Assembly: GCA_021014325.1 (NCBI GenBank)
Contig: CM037469.1
Coordinates: 17,817,701 to 17,881,700, forward strand
Length of the DNA stretch: 64,000 nucleotides
Source: Plazaster borealis
Taxonomy: Eukaryota; Echinodermata; Asteroidea; Forcipulatida; Labidiasteridae
Direction of reading: 5' to 3'
Shown here: piece by piece, positions 11,435 to 22,828 of the stretch
Numbering within the stretch: position 1 is the first letter of the stretch
Layout: every line of letters starts with the position of its first letter
Notes under the pieces: generated by a model
Database searches by the model: none
Told to the model about the DNA's origin: nothing
The model's input: only the letters and a program-made list of their open reading frames with translations
Made by a program: the position numbers and the translations under genes

Positions 11435-11847
11435 TTTAAATAGTTTATTCTGAAACAAGTCAGTGTTCTGCTGTCCAAATGTTAGTTGAAACACCTGAGG
11501 ACCAGTCAAAATTCTTTCAAAGTGGTCCGGCTGGCTAGTTCAGTGTTGAAAAGCATCCCTATAAATATATGAAATATGGATCGGTGAAAAAGCTGGCAGA
11601 CTAGTAAAATATCAATGTACATGGTCCTGCTGGCACCAACAAAGTTAAGGATGGGCCCTGCAATGGAAGTATGTTTGGGGTTTTTGTTTTTTCTTCAAGT
11701 TCTGCAAAGGACTGTGATGGCATGGTGGGGCTTTGTCTAGAGAGTCACGAAACTGTTCTTTTAGTACTTAGCAGTTCGTGCAAGGGACTGTAGCTTTTTC
11801 GAATCCTTCACTGCATCAGATACCCCAAAATAAATGGTTATTATTTT
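11435..11847. other. Spacer upstream of K3
   Basis: Should contain the K3 promoter, but I see no TATA or CRE motif like those upstream of K8. No other feature. Confidence 0.4.
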
Positions 11848-11990
11848 GGTTACACCCCTATGTTCCGACAACCCTATGTTCTGACACCCCTGGTGTATTT
11901 TCCAATCTAACCCTAACCCTAACCCTAACCCTATGTAAATCATGAGGGGGTTGTCGGAACATAGGGGTGTCGGAATTTAGAGCAGTCACC
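11848..11990. mobile_element. Second copy of the short TTAGGG-core foldback
   Basis: Inverse orientation of the copy at 5118-5250. It starts GGTTACACCCCTATGTTCCG, has four CCCTAA units in the loop, and ends TGTCGGAATTTAGAGCAGTC plus ACC. Arms and loop match the first copy, so the telomere-type core belongs to the element. Confidence 0.75.
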
Positions 11991-13154
11991 ATTATTTTAC
12001 TCATACTGAGTGCTGTATCGACTTTTGTCTAGTTAAGTTACTCAGTTGAGTTAGTTGTGAAACATGTTTTCATTCATATTTGGCACTGCGGGTTCACATT
12101 TCTATTCATATCAATGTTTGAGTAAACATGCATGTTACTAACTAGGGAGAAGGGTAAATAAACCACTTGCACCGTAAGTAAGTACATGGTTCATGCATTG
12201 CTACCTCATGGTTCATGCATTGCTACCTCATGGTTCATATGCAACCACGAGTCATGACACGAGTTGTCGTACGGTGACGATAACATATTAAACCATGGAG
12301 CAATTCACAATCCCAACAACACACAAGTTTAAAAGTTAAAACAACCACATGGAGGAAGGAATCCGAAATTTTTAATTTTATAAACTGGGTTAAAAATCTT
12401 CACATCTTGCGAGTAACAATCATATGACAATGCACCCTCTCTGCTAAATTACATCATTATCGGCCCTCGAGTAGTAGTAATAGTATATTTCATTGATACC
12501 ACTTACAGTTAGGAGTCGAAACAATGGAAAATTAGGCCAACTTCTTAGAATGCTCTGCCCATGGGTTATGATCTGGTGGATCGGAAGGTCAGTAGCTCTC
12601 TGTGTGCGGGGATTTCTGGATGACAGAAAAAAGAACAGCGTCTGCTAAAATGAAGTGCGCCCTCTTACGATTACCTTATGTTTTTCTCAAAAGGGGCGTG
12701 GCGATGCGCCAGTGCTGTGCGGGATGCAGTGGGGTAAAAATCCTTTCCCAAACAAACAAACATTCCATTTTCTCCATTCATGTCAATAGTTTTATGAGAC
12801 TGGGGCCTGCTTAATGTTCCTCTAACTACTATTTGGCTTAACAAAGAAAAATAAATATAAACATAAAGAACTAACTATGTGTACAAATAAAATAATAATT
12901 TGGGGGTGTGAATGAGTTGGGGGGGGGGTGGTTATGAGGGAGGTATTGTAAGCATTAAAGTGAGACACTCACAAAAACAGTTTTGATTCAAAAGATTTCA
13001 GTCAAAAGAGATCCCACAGGGATTTCATGTTTAATATCAACAAAATAATCACGCTTTGCTTTGAAACATGTTATGTACAATGTACTCTCTCTCTTTATAC
13101 AGCATCCTGCATTCAGTTCACTGTTTTTATAAACAAGGTTGTGTGGTCCATTTT
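11991..13154. other. Intergenic spacer
   Basis: Contains a 25-bp direct repeat (CATGGTTCATGCATTGCTAC, about 2.5 copies, 12184-12245) and a G-rich tract near 12920. No gene recognised. Confidence 0.45.
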
Positions 13155-13524
13155 TTAAAGGCACTGTACACGTTTGGTAATTACTCAAAATATATACTAG
13201 CATAAAAACTGACTTGGTAACGACCAACGGAGAGCTGTTGATAGTATAAAACATTGTGAGAAACGACTCCCTCTGAAGTGACACAGTTTCTGAGAAAGAG
13301 GTAATTTCTCACTAAAATAATAAAAACTTCTTGCAAGAAATTTTTATTCCTATCTGAAAGCACACAAATTGTACAAGGGTGTTTTTTCTTTCATCATTTT
13401 CTTGCAACTCCGATGACCCATTGAGCCCAAATTTTCACAGGCTTGTCATTTTACGCATATGTTGGGAGACACCAAGTGAGAACACTGGTCTTTGACAATT
13501 ACCAAACGTGTATGATGCCTTTAA
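13155..13524. mobile_element. M1 MITE, TTAA-flanked
   Basis: Starts TTAAAGGCACTGTACACGTT and ends GTATGATGCCTTTAA, with TTAA on both edges and the family core in between. About 370 bp, no coding capacity. Confidence 0.88.
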
Positions 13525-13569
13525 TATGTGAAAAAGTCAAAAAGGAATTTATGTCCAAGAATTAAACAT

Positions 13570-14610
13570 CCCCCAGTGTTGTAGTAGGCCTACTCAACAC
13601 TCAAGTCAGTACTCCTACTTGTACTCATCTAGCAAATTACTCATACTCAAAGTCCAACCTCGGTACTCAACTGAAAAATAACCTTCTAACAGTCCTGAAC
13701 TCGATACTCGACTGAAAATATACTCAGACTCGATTTATGGTCAAAATACGGATGTATTTATAAAGATTTTGTCAATTTTTATCAAAGAAAGAGAGGCATA
13801 AGGAACTGGAATAATAAAATTGAAGTTGTCTTTGATTGAAATGTATTCACTTTTAAAGGTAGGGTCATCATTTGTTTGGTTTTGTCAACGAAATGCTTAA
13901 TTATAGACAACAATTTAAAGAAAGATACAGTACATGTACAATAAAAGTCACCTGTGTAAGTTTCAGCTGAATAGAGTGTTTACTTGTTGAGAAAACAGCA
14001 CAAAACTGTCAAATATTGTTCACACTAGGTCAAATCCATCTACGTTTAGCAAGGTGACAGCGGGTACCAACTACATCTCTGGCCGCAGCATTCGCGAAAG
14101 AACACCAACCCTCAGAAATATGAGAAACGATTCATGCATGAATTGTTTGTAAGATTCAAATGTTTTTATTGATCTCTAATCAACGGGGGCATTTCAGACG
14201 AAATGATTCCACAGGATACTTTACTACCATTAGGGCCTACCATCTTCATAAGAAGTTTAAGCTTTCAAATAGAAAGTACACCATTTTTTTGTCAGGCTCA
14301 TTACCAAATGATGATCCTACTTTTTTAAATATCACAACAAGCACACATTGTTAAGTAGAAATTGGTCCAAAAAACAAGAAACATTTTGATACCCGTATGT
14401 GTACCTAATTTTGCAGTATTTGTCTTTCTAAAGTTTGTAATGTTGTAATCGCACTCAGAGGTCTATCCATGTACAGGTACTTGGAGCTCAGATGTTGGAC
14501 TTCGTACTTGGATATTCAAATACTCGGTACTCAGACACTTGTACTCATACTCAATGGCACAAGTACTTGTACACGAGGACTACTCGTCCAACCTAGTACG
14601 CGGCAGTAAT
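13570..14610. mobile_element. Possible hAT-like element with CTACTC-rich ends, hosting M4
   Basis: The left part is rich in GTACTC/CTCGAC words after CAGTGTTGTAGTAGG. The right part has the inverse style, ending GAGGACTACTCGTCCAACCT. The ends are only roughly inverted. The middle is occupied by an intact M4 element. The class is a guess from the style of the ends; no transposase is present. Confidence 0.35.
13853..14328. mobile_element. M4 MITE, TTAA-flanked
   Basis: Starts TTAAAGGTAGGGTCATCATT and ends ATGATGATCCTAC followed by TTTTTTAA, with imperfect inverted ends and TTAA borders. The inner sequence (ATAGACAAC, ACAATAAAAGTCACCT, GGGTACCAAC) recurs as partial copies at about 28290-28560, 30290-30450, 37047-37310 and 50440-50690. 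Confidence 0.7.
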
Positions 14611-14621
14611 TAATACTCGAC

Positions 14622-14995
14622 TTAAAGGCATCATACACGTTTGGTAATTGTCAAAGACCAGTGTTCTCACTTGGTGTCTCCCAACATATGCATAAAATAA
14701 CAAGCCTGTGAAAATTTGGGCTCAATTGGTCATCGAAGTTGCAAGAAAATGATGAAAGAAAAAACACCCTTGTTGTACAAATTTGTGTGCTTTGAGTTAG
14801 GAATAAAAACTTCTTGCAAGAAGTTTTTATTATTTTAGTGAGAAATTACCTCTTTCTCAAAAACTATGTTACCTCAGAGGGAGTCGTTTCTCACAACGTT
14901 TTATACTATCAACAGCTCTCCGTTGCTCGTTACCAAGTAAGTTTTTATGCTAATAGATATTTTGAGTAATTACCAAACTTGTACGATGCCTTTAA
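14622..14995. mobile_element. M1 MITE, opposite orientation
   Basis: Same family as 9325-9700, inverted: it begins TTAAAGGCATCATACACG and ends CTTGTACGATGCCTTTAA. About 374 bp, with the central palindrome ACTTCTTGCAAGAAGT. Confidence 0.88.
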
Positions 14996-15762
14996 CAGTA
15001 CCTTACCATTTCAGCACCATCACACTTAAAATCATACGTGATATAGGCCAACAAGTCCCGAAAGAGTTTTCTACAAAATGTGTACATGGCTGTAGTCCGC
15101 AAGTTTACTACTAACTAGGGGGGCAAATAGGCCTAGTTTTTCTTATAATCCACACCATACAGAGCTTTAAACATCACTTACTACATGTAAGTATTGATGT
15201 TTTTATTTTACACCTCGTAATTATCATACAGTAATTCAGTTGGCAAATATCATTTTGTGTGTTGCTGTATATTTCTACATAATTTAGTTTCTTCAAATAT
15301 AATAGTCTTCAGGAACGCCCATATAAATAGGTCACTTGCTGACATGGATGGGTTCTTTCTGCAATGTCACGTATGCATTAATAGGCCTTATTTGTTGTCA
15401 TTCCCAGACCAATAGTCCTCTGGAATAGCTCATGATGTGATGATGATGTCACAGAAGGAAGCCATATCCAAGAGGGAGAGGGGGATCCCAATGATGTTTC
15501 TTCTGAATAGTTCACTTAGTTTTTAGTTTAATGTGATTTTGAATTTACTGTCGTTCTTTTATTTGCAAAACAGCTGAAGGAGTACCATGGATTGGTCGGA
15601 GGGTACCCACAGATAAGGTGCGCCTTCCTGCCCTCTACAAGATGCGCATCTTTGCATCAGACCAAGCCACATCCCGTAGGAGTTCCCGAAGACTATTAAA
15701 ACAAAAATAATCCAATCATGTAAATAAGTAAATACAGGAAGGCACATTGCTTCCAGCTTAAC
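14996..15762. other. Intergenic spacer
   Basis: No gene, repeat family or structured motif that I can support. Confidence 0.4.
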
Positions 15763-16056
15763 ATTATTTGGGGTTGAACAAAGAACAAATTGACTAGAGC
15801 AGGATTTGAACCAACGACCTCTGGATTAAACTGTTGGTTAACCTGCTCTACCAACTGAGCTATCTTGCCCTATGTTGGCGGTCTCCCTAGTTTGTCAGTA
15901 TCTTTGTTCGAGGTGCCAGTCAAAAGCCATTCAACCTGGCTAGCTGCTTAAAAGCTACATGCAGCTCAGTTGGTAGAGCGCTGGCATGTTAATCCTGAGG
16001 TCGGTGGTTCAAATCCTGCTCTGGTAAATTTTTCTTTGTTCAACCCCAAATTATTT
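15763..16056. mobile_element. Inverted pair of tRNA-like units (palindromic SINE)
   Basis: Two tRNA-like halves point away from each other's outer end. The left half (minus strand) has A box TAGCTCAGTTGG at 15862-15851 and B box GGTTCAAATCC at 15812-15802. The right half (plus strand) has AGCTCAGTTGG from about 15963 and the same B box at 16006-16016. The outer ends TTTGGGGTTGAACAAAG and CTTTGTTCAACCCCAAA are exact inverses. Neither half has a matching acceptor stem, so they are not functional tRNA genes. Confidence 0.75.
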
Positions 16057-16803
16057 AGAAGTTTACCAACTCAAGTTTCCCTTGCAGTTTACTACTTGAA
16101 TTACATTGCACAAATCAGTAATCACAAGATATAACAATATACATAAAAGCATCAGTACACATGTTGTAATTCACCAAACCATTACGGGTATTATACAGGA
16201 TTGGTAGAGCTGACATAATAGTCGCAGACAGTGTCTGTGTTTTGTGTGATCAACCATTAATAACAAACATGTATGTGAAAATTTGGGCTTAATCCGTTGT
16301 GTGAGTCAGGAGATTTAGTGAAAAACCATGCACAATTTTCAGCATGTAAACACATTATCCTTAATTTTAGTTGTAACAACCGAAATCAGCTGATTGCATA
16401 TTTTTATAGGTTTCAAGTACAGTTTTTAGGAATATGAATTCATTTCAAAGGGAAATATTAATTCACCCCCCAAAAATAAATCTAGTATGAACTTCATAGT
16501 CAGTAAGCTTTCAGACTAAAATTAAACAATTTTTTTAATCCTCAATCCTGTATAATACCTTTGACCCTTTATGAGACACTAGCGGCCACAAGCGGCTTGT
16601 ACCAAAATGCCCATAGCGGCCACAAGCTTTGATCTACTTTCATTCACATAAAGAAGTCAAAGTAAAGGTCGTGTCCGGATATGACATTTTCCAATTGTAG
16701 TATGTTAATATAGCCTAGTATCCCAATTTCTAAACTTCTAAAAGCAAACTAAATTTTATGCTTCATGTTATTTCTGTTGACATTTTTACTGACAAAATTT
16801 GAT
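16057..16803. other. Intergenic spacer
   Basis: No gene recognised. It contains words shared with 9840-10020 (CAGTTAGTAAGG-type and GAAATCAGCTGAT-type blocks, inverted), so probably an old dispersed repeat. Confidence 0.4.
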
Positions 16804-17163
16804 TTAAAGGCACTGTACACGTTTGGTAATTACTCAAAATTAAAACATAAAAACTGACTTGGTAACGAGCAACGGAGAGCTGTTGATAGTATAAAACATT
16901 GTGATAAACGACTCCCTCTGAAGTAACGTAGTTTTTGAGAAAGAGGTAATTTCTCACTAAAATAATAAAAGACTTCTTGCAAGAAGCCTTTTATTCCTAT
17001 CTGAAAGCACACAAATTTGTACAACAAGGGTGTTTTTTCTTTCAACATTTTCTTGCAACTTCGATGACCAATTAAGCCCAAATTTTCACAGGTGCATATG
17101 TTGGGATACACCAAGTGAGAACACTGGTCTTTGACAACTACCCAACGTGTTCAGTGCCTTTAA
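16804..17163. mobile_element. M1 MITE, slightly shortened
   Basis: Starts TTAAAGGCACTGTACACGTT and ends CGTGTTCAGTGCCTTTAA. It lacks about 15 bases near each end compared with 9325-9700. TTAA on both edges. Confidence 0.88.
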
Positions 17164-17385
17164 AAGAAATTAACAATATTAGCAATGTCCGGGCATTTTG
17201 TGATGATTATAAAGAAATGAATGGTCTCTAAAGGGTAAATAGTGTCTTGTTTTATTGTACTGGAATATATTCTATCGAGCAACTAAGAATTTACTTTTGA
17301 AATCGTCTGTTGCCGTAACAGTAAAAGAACAATCAAAATTTGTATTATGTTTCAGCACAGCTTATCCTCAAAAGAAAAACACGTT

Positions 17386-18105
17386 CTATTTCTGAACTGT
17401 ACGACCAAAAATATGCTTCTGGATTTCATAATACTTTTCCGTTGAATAAAGATTGGAGGTATTTATCAAAGAGAAGCCGTACTGGGTGATGCTTTGATAT
17501 GTGGCCAGAGGATCCATCTTTTTGACGTTGTCTTGCATGTCTTCTCGTGAAATCCTATCATCGTCAATCTCTCTTCGATCCGTGTACTCAAGCATCTCCT
17601 CAATGGCCGCCTCGATAGAAAGGTCAACATATTCGTCATAAAAAAATTGCTGAAAATAGGACCACAAAGGTTTGATTTCCTTCAAGAGGTTGAAGGAGCC
17701 GATATAAGATGTTATCGGGCGGTTGTCCAGGGTTGCTCTCTTTGTTATAATCTGCAGGAATTCCATTTCCTCAACTTTGCGTTTCTTCCTCTCCTGCCTT
17801 TCTTCAAAGAGTAGGTCTGCCGCCGTGATTAAATCTCTGATTTGATAAAAATCAGCCTCTGTTTTCAGCAGATCCCACTCTTTGAAGTCTTCTGGGAGGC
17901 AGAGGCACGACCTTCTGAGAAAGCTCAAAATAAGCCGAAACATAGGGCCGTCGCCATCTATAAGATAGTTCCCATCTCCATCTCTATTAGAAGGATAATG
18001 ACCACTAAACATTTTCGCCAACATTGTGTCTGGACGATTTACGAGTGTTGTTAACGATGTCTGGTAGAGCAAGCCTCCAACCTTCAAGGTGACAAAATCC
18101 TCCAT
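17386..18105 (-). CDS. K4: divergent KCTD-like BTB/T1 protein
   Basis: Intact single-exon frame of 239 residues from the ATG at 18105, starting MEDFVTLKVGGLLYQTSLTT. The T1 domain keeps RPDTMLAKMFSGHY, IDGDGPMFRLILSFLRRSCL, LPEDFKEWDLL and EADFYQIRDLITAA. A basic stretch (ERQERKKRKVEE, about residue 108) could serve as a nuclear signal or simply be part of a linker helix. The C-terminal domain has MEFLQI, SYIGSFNLLKEI and TQYGFSLINTSN, with an acidic insertion (EYTDRREIDDDRISRED) absent from the paralogues. It is the most divergent intact member of the cluster. The function is inferred only from the family (cullin-3 adaptor type). Confidence 0.88.
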   Translation of the reverse strand: MEDFVTLKVGGLLYQTSLTTLVNRPDTMLAKMFSGHYPSNRDGDGNYLIDGDGPMFRLILSFLRRSCLCLPEDFKEWDLLKTEADFYQIRDLITAADLLFEERQERKKRKVEEMEFLQIITKRATLDNRPITSYIGSFNLLKEIKPLWSYFQQFFYDEYVDLSIEAAIEEMLEYTDRREIDDDRISREDMQDNVKKMDPLATYQSITQYGFSLINTSNLYSTEKYYEIQKHIFGRTVQK

Positions 18106-19118
18106 CGGGGCCTACCTGTTGTAAAGTCCACATCAAATTACGAGTGAGTCGACAAAACAAAAGTGCTGTACTCAATAAACTATTGATCAGTAGGCCCCTA
18201 CTATTGCATTGTTTCATTTGGTGCTCATGATGGGTAACAGTGGTACCCCCACCCCTCATTGTGTCTTCATTGTGTGCGTATTATGGGGTACTTCTGTATA
18301 TAGTGTGTTAAAGTATGAGAACATTGGGGGGGGGGGCAGGTACCCAATCTCGGGCGTGGTATTATCTGCAATGGACATTCTAGGTACCAAACCAGTATCA
18401 AATTCAATATGCAATGAATCACAGACCAGCCTCCCCGATAGAGACTGCAAAACAATTATGAATATTTTGTAGGATCTAGTGCAATTTCAATCATTTATGA
18501 TTTATTACCGCCCCCCAGAGTGTACTGTTAGTTTATGCTGTTTTAGAGGCTGCAGCTTGATAAGCCCTTACCTTAGCCTTAGCAACAGTAGTAGCAGCCA
18601 CAGCCACAGCCACCAATTCAGACCCAGTCTATGTGGCAAATATCAGCAACCAGCATTTTTACAAATTATTACACCAGTGTAAATTACAGACAATCCAACA
18701 TGTGATTTTCAAGCATAGTGGGGGGTTTTTTTTGGCAGAGGGGTGTCTTTTGGACTCCCTGTTTTCTGTCATTTACATGTATTATAACTTATAATGTGGA
18801 CAATTTGGACACCCAGTTTTTAAATTTCCAGCAAATGTTGACACCTTTTTACCAAATCCTGGTTGTTGTATCATGACATGGTAATCAAGTACATATTATT
18901 GTGTGGGAAGCGCATCTTCTCAATCTAAAAAACCCACCTATAATAAACAGATAAAGTCCAGTCAGAGGTGATGATGATGTTTTCTTTTTTCTACCATGAC
19001 TAGTCAACTGTACACTTCAGTGGGTTGTTGGCTATAGAACATCTGACACTGACACTGACACTAGTCTGCAGTGCTAGTCTACTCAGCTAGACCACAGTAC
19101 TATCTGACTATAGACTAG
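18106..19118. other. Spacer upstream of K4
   Basis: Poly-G tract at 18327-18336, a short CAGCCA-type repeat at about 18590-18613, and TTTGGAC-CCCTG words at 18740-18850 like those at 7525 and 9205. No gene. Confidence 0.4.
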
Positions 19119-19256
19119 TAGCCCCATTAATAGTGCCCATACTCTGGACTTCCTAGTCCAGAGTATTGGCACTATAGGCCTAATGGGGCTAGCTAGTACA
19201 CCGACACTGACATCGACACTCAGTGACAGCATGGAGGAAATTCTTCCTCCATGGTG
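19119..19256. repeat. Two palindromes in tandem
   Basis: At 19119-19195 TAGCCCCATTA and TAATGGGGCTA enclose ATACTCTGGACT and AGTCCAGAGTAT, giving a near-perfect hairpin. At about 19230-19253 CATGGAGGAA and TTCCTCCATG form a second. Possibly the remains of foldback elements. Confidence 0.65.
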
Positions 19257-19494
19257 ACAGTGACGTGTGGTTTGTAAACTTATCATTCATTCATACACGG
19301 TAGATAAGCTGCTACAACACAAATATTAAACACGCTCAAACCCGTCGTGCACGCTCAAAATCCCGTAGCATTTCTCAAAATCGCCACCTTCGTAACAGAT
19401 CTATCTACATTTCGTCTTCCCCCAGTGCTAATAAATTGTTTCAAAATATAAAAGGGCCCTCACTTTTGTGACATGGCTTTACGTCGCTCAACCA

Positions 19495-19706
19495 TACACT
19501 GGGCGACTTTCAACCATACACTGGGCGACTTTGTTAGGGGGCGACTGTGTCGGGGGGCGACTTTGTTGGGGGCGACTCAGTCAGGGGGCGACTCTGTGAG
19601 GGGCGACTTTGACAGGGGGCGACTTTGTAAGTGAAGGGGCGACTTTGTCGTGGGCGACTTTGCTGGGGGGCGACTTTGTAGTGGGCGACTTTGCTGGGGG
19701 GCGAGA
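19495..19706. repeat. GGGCGACTTTG minisatellite
   Basis: About a dozen units built on GGGGCGACTTTGT with variable 4-10 base linkers, all in the same orientation. The proline-rich reading frame across it is a by-product. Confidence 0.9.
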
Positions 19707-21135
19707 TGACTGGTTTCCGTACGTACATGTATCCTCGTATCCCCATTATTCGCGCACGTAAGAATTGAAATTGAATTTTGACTTGATTAACAGAATCAAG
19801 AACAACTTTTAGCTTTCATTTTAATTGTCTGATGTCAAAGCCCACCTGAGAGGAGAATTTGAAGCCCGCAGAACATCGTCAAGCACAACGAAACTCATCG
19901 TCTGCAATACCCCGATTTGTCAAGTTTTGTTTTCCGTCACATGAATTCGCGCACTTGGGCTGGAACGCCACTACGGAGTCCCTATTGTCCCGCCTTTCTT
20001 CTAAATGCTTTAGTCCGTGCGGCAGGGAAGCTGCCGGTTGAAATCGGCAGTGATAATTATTTACGGGAAGGGGTGGTGGGGTTGGTGAGGTGGGAAATGG
20101 ACTCTGCGCTGTTATCACAAAGTTGGTAAGCCCCGCGTCCAGTTAAATGCAAACAATTGGTAATTTCTGAAAAAAGGATTATAAGGCGCACGTCCACTTC
20201 AACCTTCCGTAGTTTTTGTACGCCCTCTGTTGTTAAATGAAAATCACGTGGTCTTGTTATTTAAGTATTGAAGTATGGCAGACGATACGCACGGAACTTT
20301 CAGTGTTTTTTTTTTTTTTTTAATTGACCATCTTATCTAGCTGTGTTTTGTATTTAGTCTAAAAAAGGTAAGATTGTATACTACATTTGTAGTTTATCTA
20401 AAATCTTACCAGAAAGGCTTTGATTTTCCACATCTTCGCAGGAAATTGTTTCTCAGGCTTTATACTTTCATGAAATAAAAAAAATTGAGTCACTGCGTAT
20501 TGTAAACAAAATAATATGCGTCGGAAAGGTACCTGCGCGAATATTTGTGATGCGCGAAATTGGGGTTTGGGAGGATACTGTAAGTGTAAAGATAGATAGA
20601 CCATGGAGGTAGAAATTGAATTTCTACCTCCATCTCGGAGGTAGGATGTGCACTTACTTTTCGAATAAAAGTGCCGTAAAAGTTGTCAGTCACTATCCCA
20701 TCAAGCTTTCATCAAACACATAAGAGCCGAAAGATTCTTTCGTCCAATAATAAAATAAACTTCTTTGAATGACAGGCAAAAGCCAAGCTTGAGTTGAAAC
20801 TCAATCGGTCGGGGTGACAAGAGATAAACAAACGCACGCAGACATGAAGAGCAGCAAAGCCGTATATACACAGCTCTGAAGAGCAGCAAGGTACAGCGCC
20901 CTCTACCGCCGTCTGTATTGAATACTTAACTGAATGAACTCTTCAAAAGTTTATGCAGCGTAGGCCTATTCAAAGGGTATGCCCCGAGGGGGGGGGGGGG
21001 TCTCTTTAGGATTGTTGTGCCGATATAAATATAACAATCAGTGAGATTTCAGATTGAAACTAATCTGTACTTTTATTCTTCAGTACCAATTCATTACGTT
21101 GCATTGAATAAAGATGTTGCATCAAGTTAAGTTCA
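19707..21135. other. Intergenic spacer
   Basis: Includes a poly-T run at 20307-20322, a palindrome at about 20604-20634 (ATGGAGGTAGAAATT with its inverse) and a poly-G run near 20990. No gene recognised. Confidence 0.45.
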
Positions 21136-21333
21136 GGGCCCAATTTCATAGAGCTGCTTGAGCAGAAAATATCGCTTAACAATTTGCTGCAAAGCAGAAA
21201 TGAGCAGGATACCAGTCATAAACTGTACTTGTGGCATGGTAGTTTGGCTGGTAACCTTATTCTGGTAAGCATAATTTTGCTGTGCTCAGCTACTTTTTGT
21301 GCTTCACGCAGCTCTATGAAATTTGGCCCAGGG
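21136..21333. mobile_element. M2 foldback/MITE
   Basis: Begins GGGCCCAATTTCATAGAGCT and ends AGCTCTATGAAATTTGGCCC, inverted ends of about 20 bases. The core has AGCAGAAA and GCTGGTAACCTTATTCTGG words shared with all other copies in the window. Confidence 0.85.
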
Positions 21334-21672
21334 CCGGTGTGGCAGGAGATTCTGTCCCCCGGAGATTCTGTTCCCCCATACGGCGATCAACTGGGTACAA
21401 ACCTCTTCTGATTGCACCCTCTTTTGAATCATCATCCTTCAGCCCAGTGTTAATTTCCCATACGGGGGATAGGACAGAATCTCCCGGGGACAGATTTCCC
21501 CTACACCGGTGCATAGGGGATTCCCCCCCCCCCCACTCCCTGTGTGTTTCCCCCAGGGCCAGGCTGAAGGAAGTTGACTCTAGAGGGCGATATCGGACGC
21601 AATTTCGACACAGTTCCCCGTATAGATGGGGGTAAAGAATTTCGGGGGAACAGAATCTCCCGGCCACACCGG
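21334..21672. mobile_element. Foldback element abutting M2
   Basis: The outer arms CCGGTGTGGCAGGAGATTCT and AGAATCTCCCGGCCACACCG are inverted; internal GGAGATTCTG/CAGAATCTCC words repeat in both orientations. C- and G-rich tracts flank the centre. Non-coding. Confidence 0.65.
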
Positions 21673-22828
21673 CTGACCCCAAAACACACTGAACGATCCG
21701 AAAGTTTGAACCAACACTTCTACCGTCCACATGAAAATTTATTCACATAATAGCTGTGTTGTCCTTAAAATCTACTCACTACACATACAGTTCTTACTTC
21801 CCAATGCAAAGCTGCTGGTCGGAGTGGTTGTTGTATACAAACGTTCCCGTTCACACAGAATCTGTCTTTACCCGGTCCCAGTGTGAGGTTAAATATAGCT
21901 GAACATCTTGCATACAGCATGTTTAGGCAATTACGTACTCCGCCCATGAATTTTCAAAATGTTTAAAAGAAAATTAGGAAATCGACCAGAAACCATCAAG
22001 AAATACATGCCATGGATGCACTGACTGGGGGTTAGTGTATAGTTCGTTCACCCTGAAAATCACATTGCAAATGTATGCCTCAGCTCCAGCAGGAGCTTCT
22101 GTGTGTAAATTAAGCCTTATACTTATAGCCTCAGTAGCCATGGTTTGGTAACACTACATCAATTATATCATTATCGAGGGCTTATCAAAGCCTCTTGAAG
22201 GCCCAGGAAATGTTTTTGACAGGGTAAGGGTTAGACCAATAAAATCTCTGGATGGTAAATAAGGAAAGAAGGTTAAGGGGCGGGACGTTAGGGCAATCCC
22301 GAGTCATCATCAACCATTCATAAAAACAGCTTGCGGGGGAAAGGGGCCATAAGCATCTCTAGCCCCACTAAAGGGTGTCAGGCTGCTGGATAAAAATGAG
22401 ATTAAGCTTCATACCCCCGGGTGTTTTATGATTTCCTAAAACTTACATTAAATCACATTTATCCATTCAAAATTACGTTACTTGCAGCAGGGCAGGGTTT
22501 CTCTTTAACAAAAGAAAAACCCCTGCCTCCCTGAGACCGACGCATCATGTCAAAGTTCGTAGCGCAAAGTTTAAAGGCCTTGTCACGGGGCAATATATTA
22601 AGGCATTTTAGAGGCAACCAACTGCACTGCACACACAAGGAACACTTCGACAGCACAGGAGGCACAATTTTAGCTGCACATTTCATTTCTATCCACAGGA
22701 AAATAATGTGTGAAGCAGAAATATGAATGAATCTTTGGTGAAGATTGCCTGCAACTGGTTGTCTGTAAATTGCCTTGTGTGACATGGCCTTAAAGTTTCA
22801 GATTGTGCTGACACTTCAAAAAAAGTTA
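21673..22828. other. Spacer downstream of K5
   Basis: No gene or recognised repeat; it probably includes the K5 3' untranslated region next to 22828. Confidence 0.4.

Noticed and set aside
15802..16016. Functional tRNA genes
   Set aside because: A and B boxes are present but acceptor stems do not pair and the two copies form a palindrome; SINE-like.
19534..19746. Protein with KVAP-QSRP repeats
   Set aside because: Translation of the GGGCGACTTTG minisatellite.
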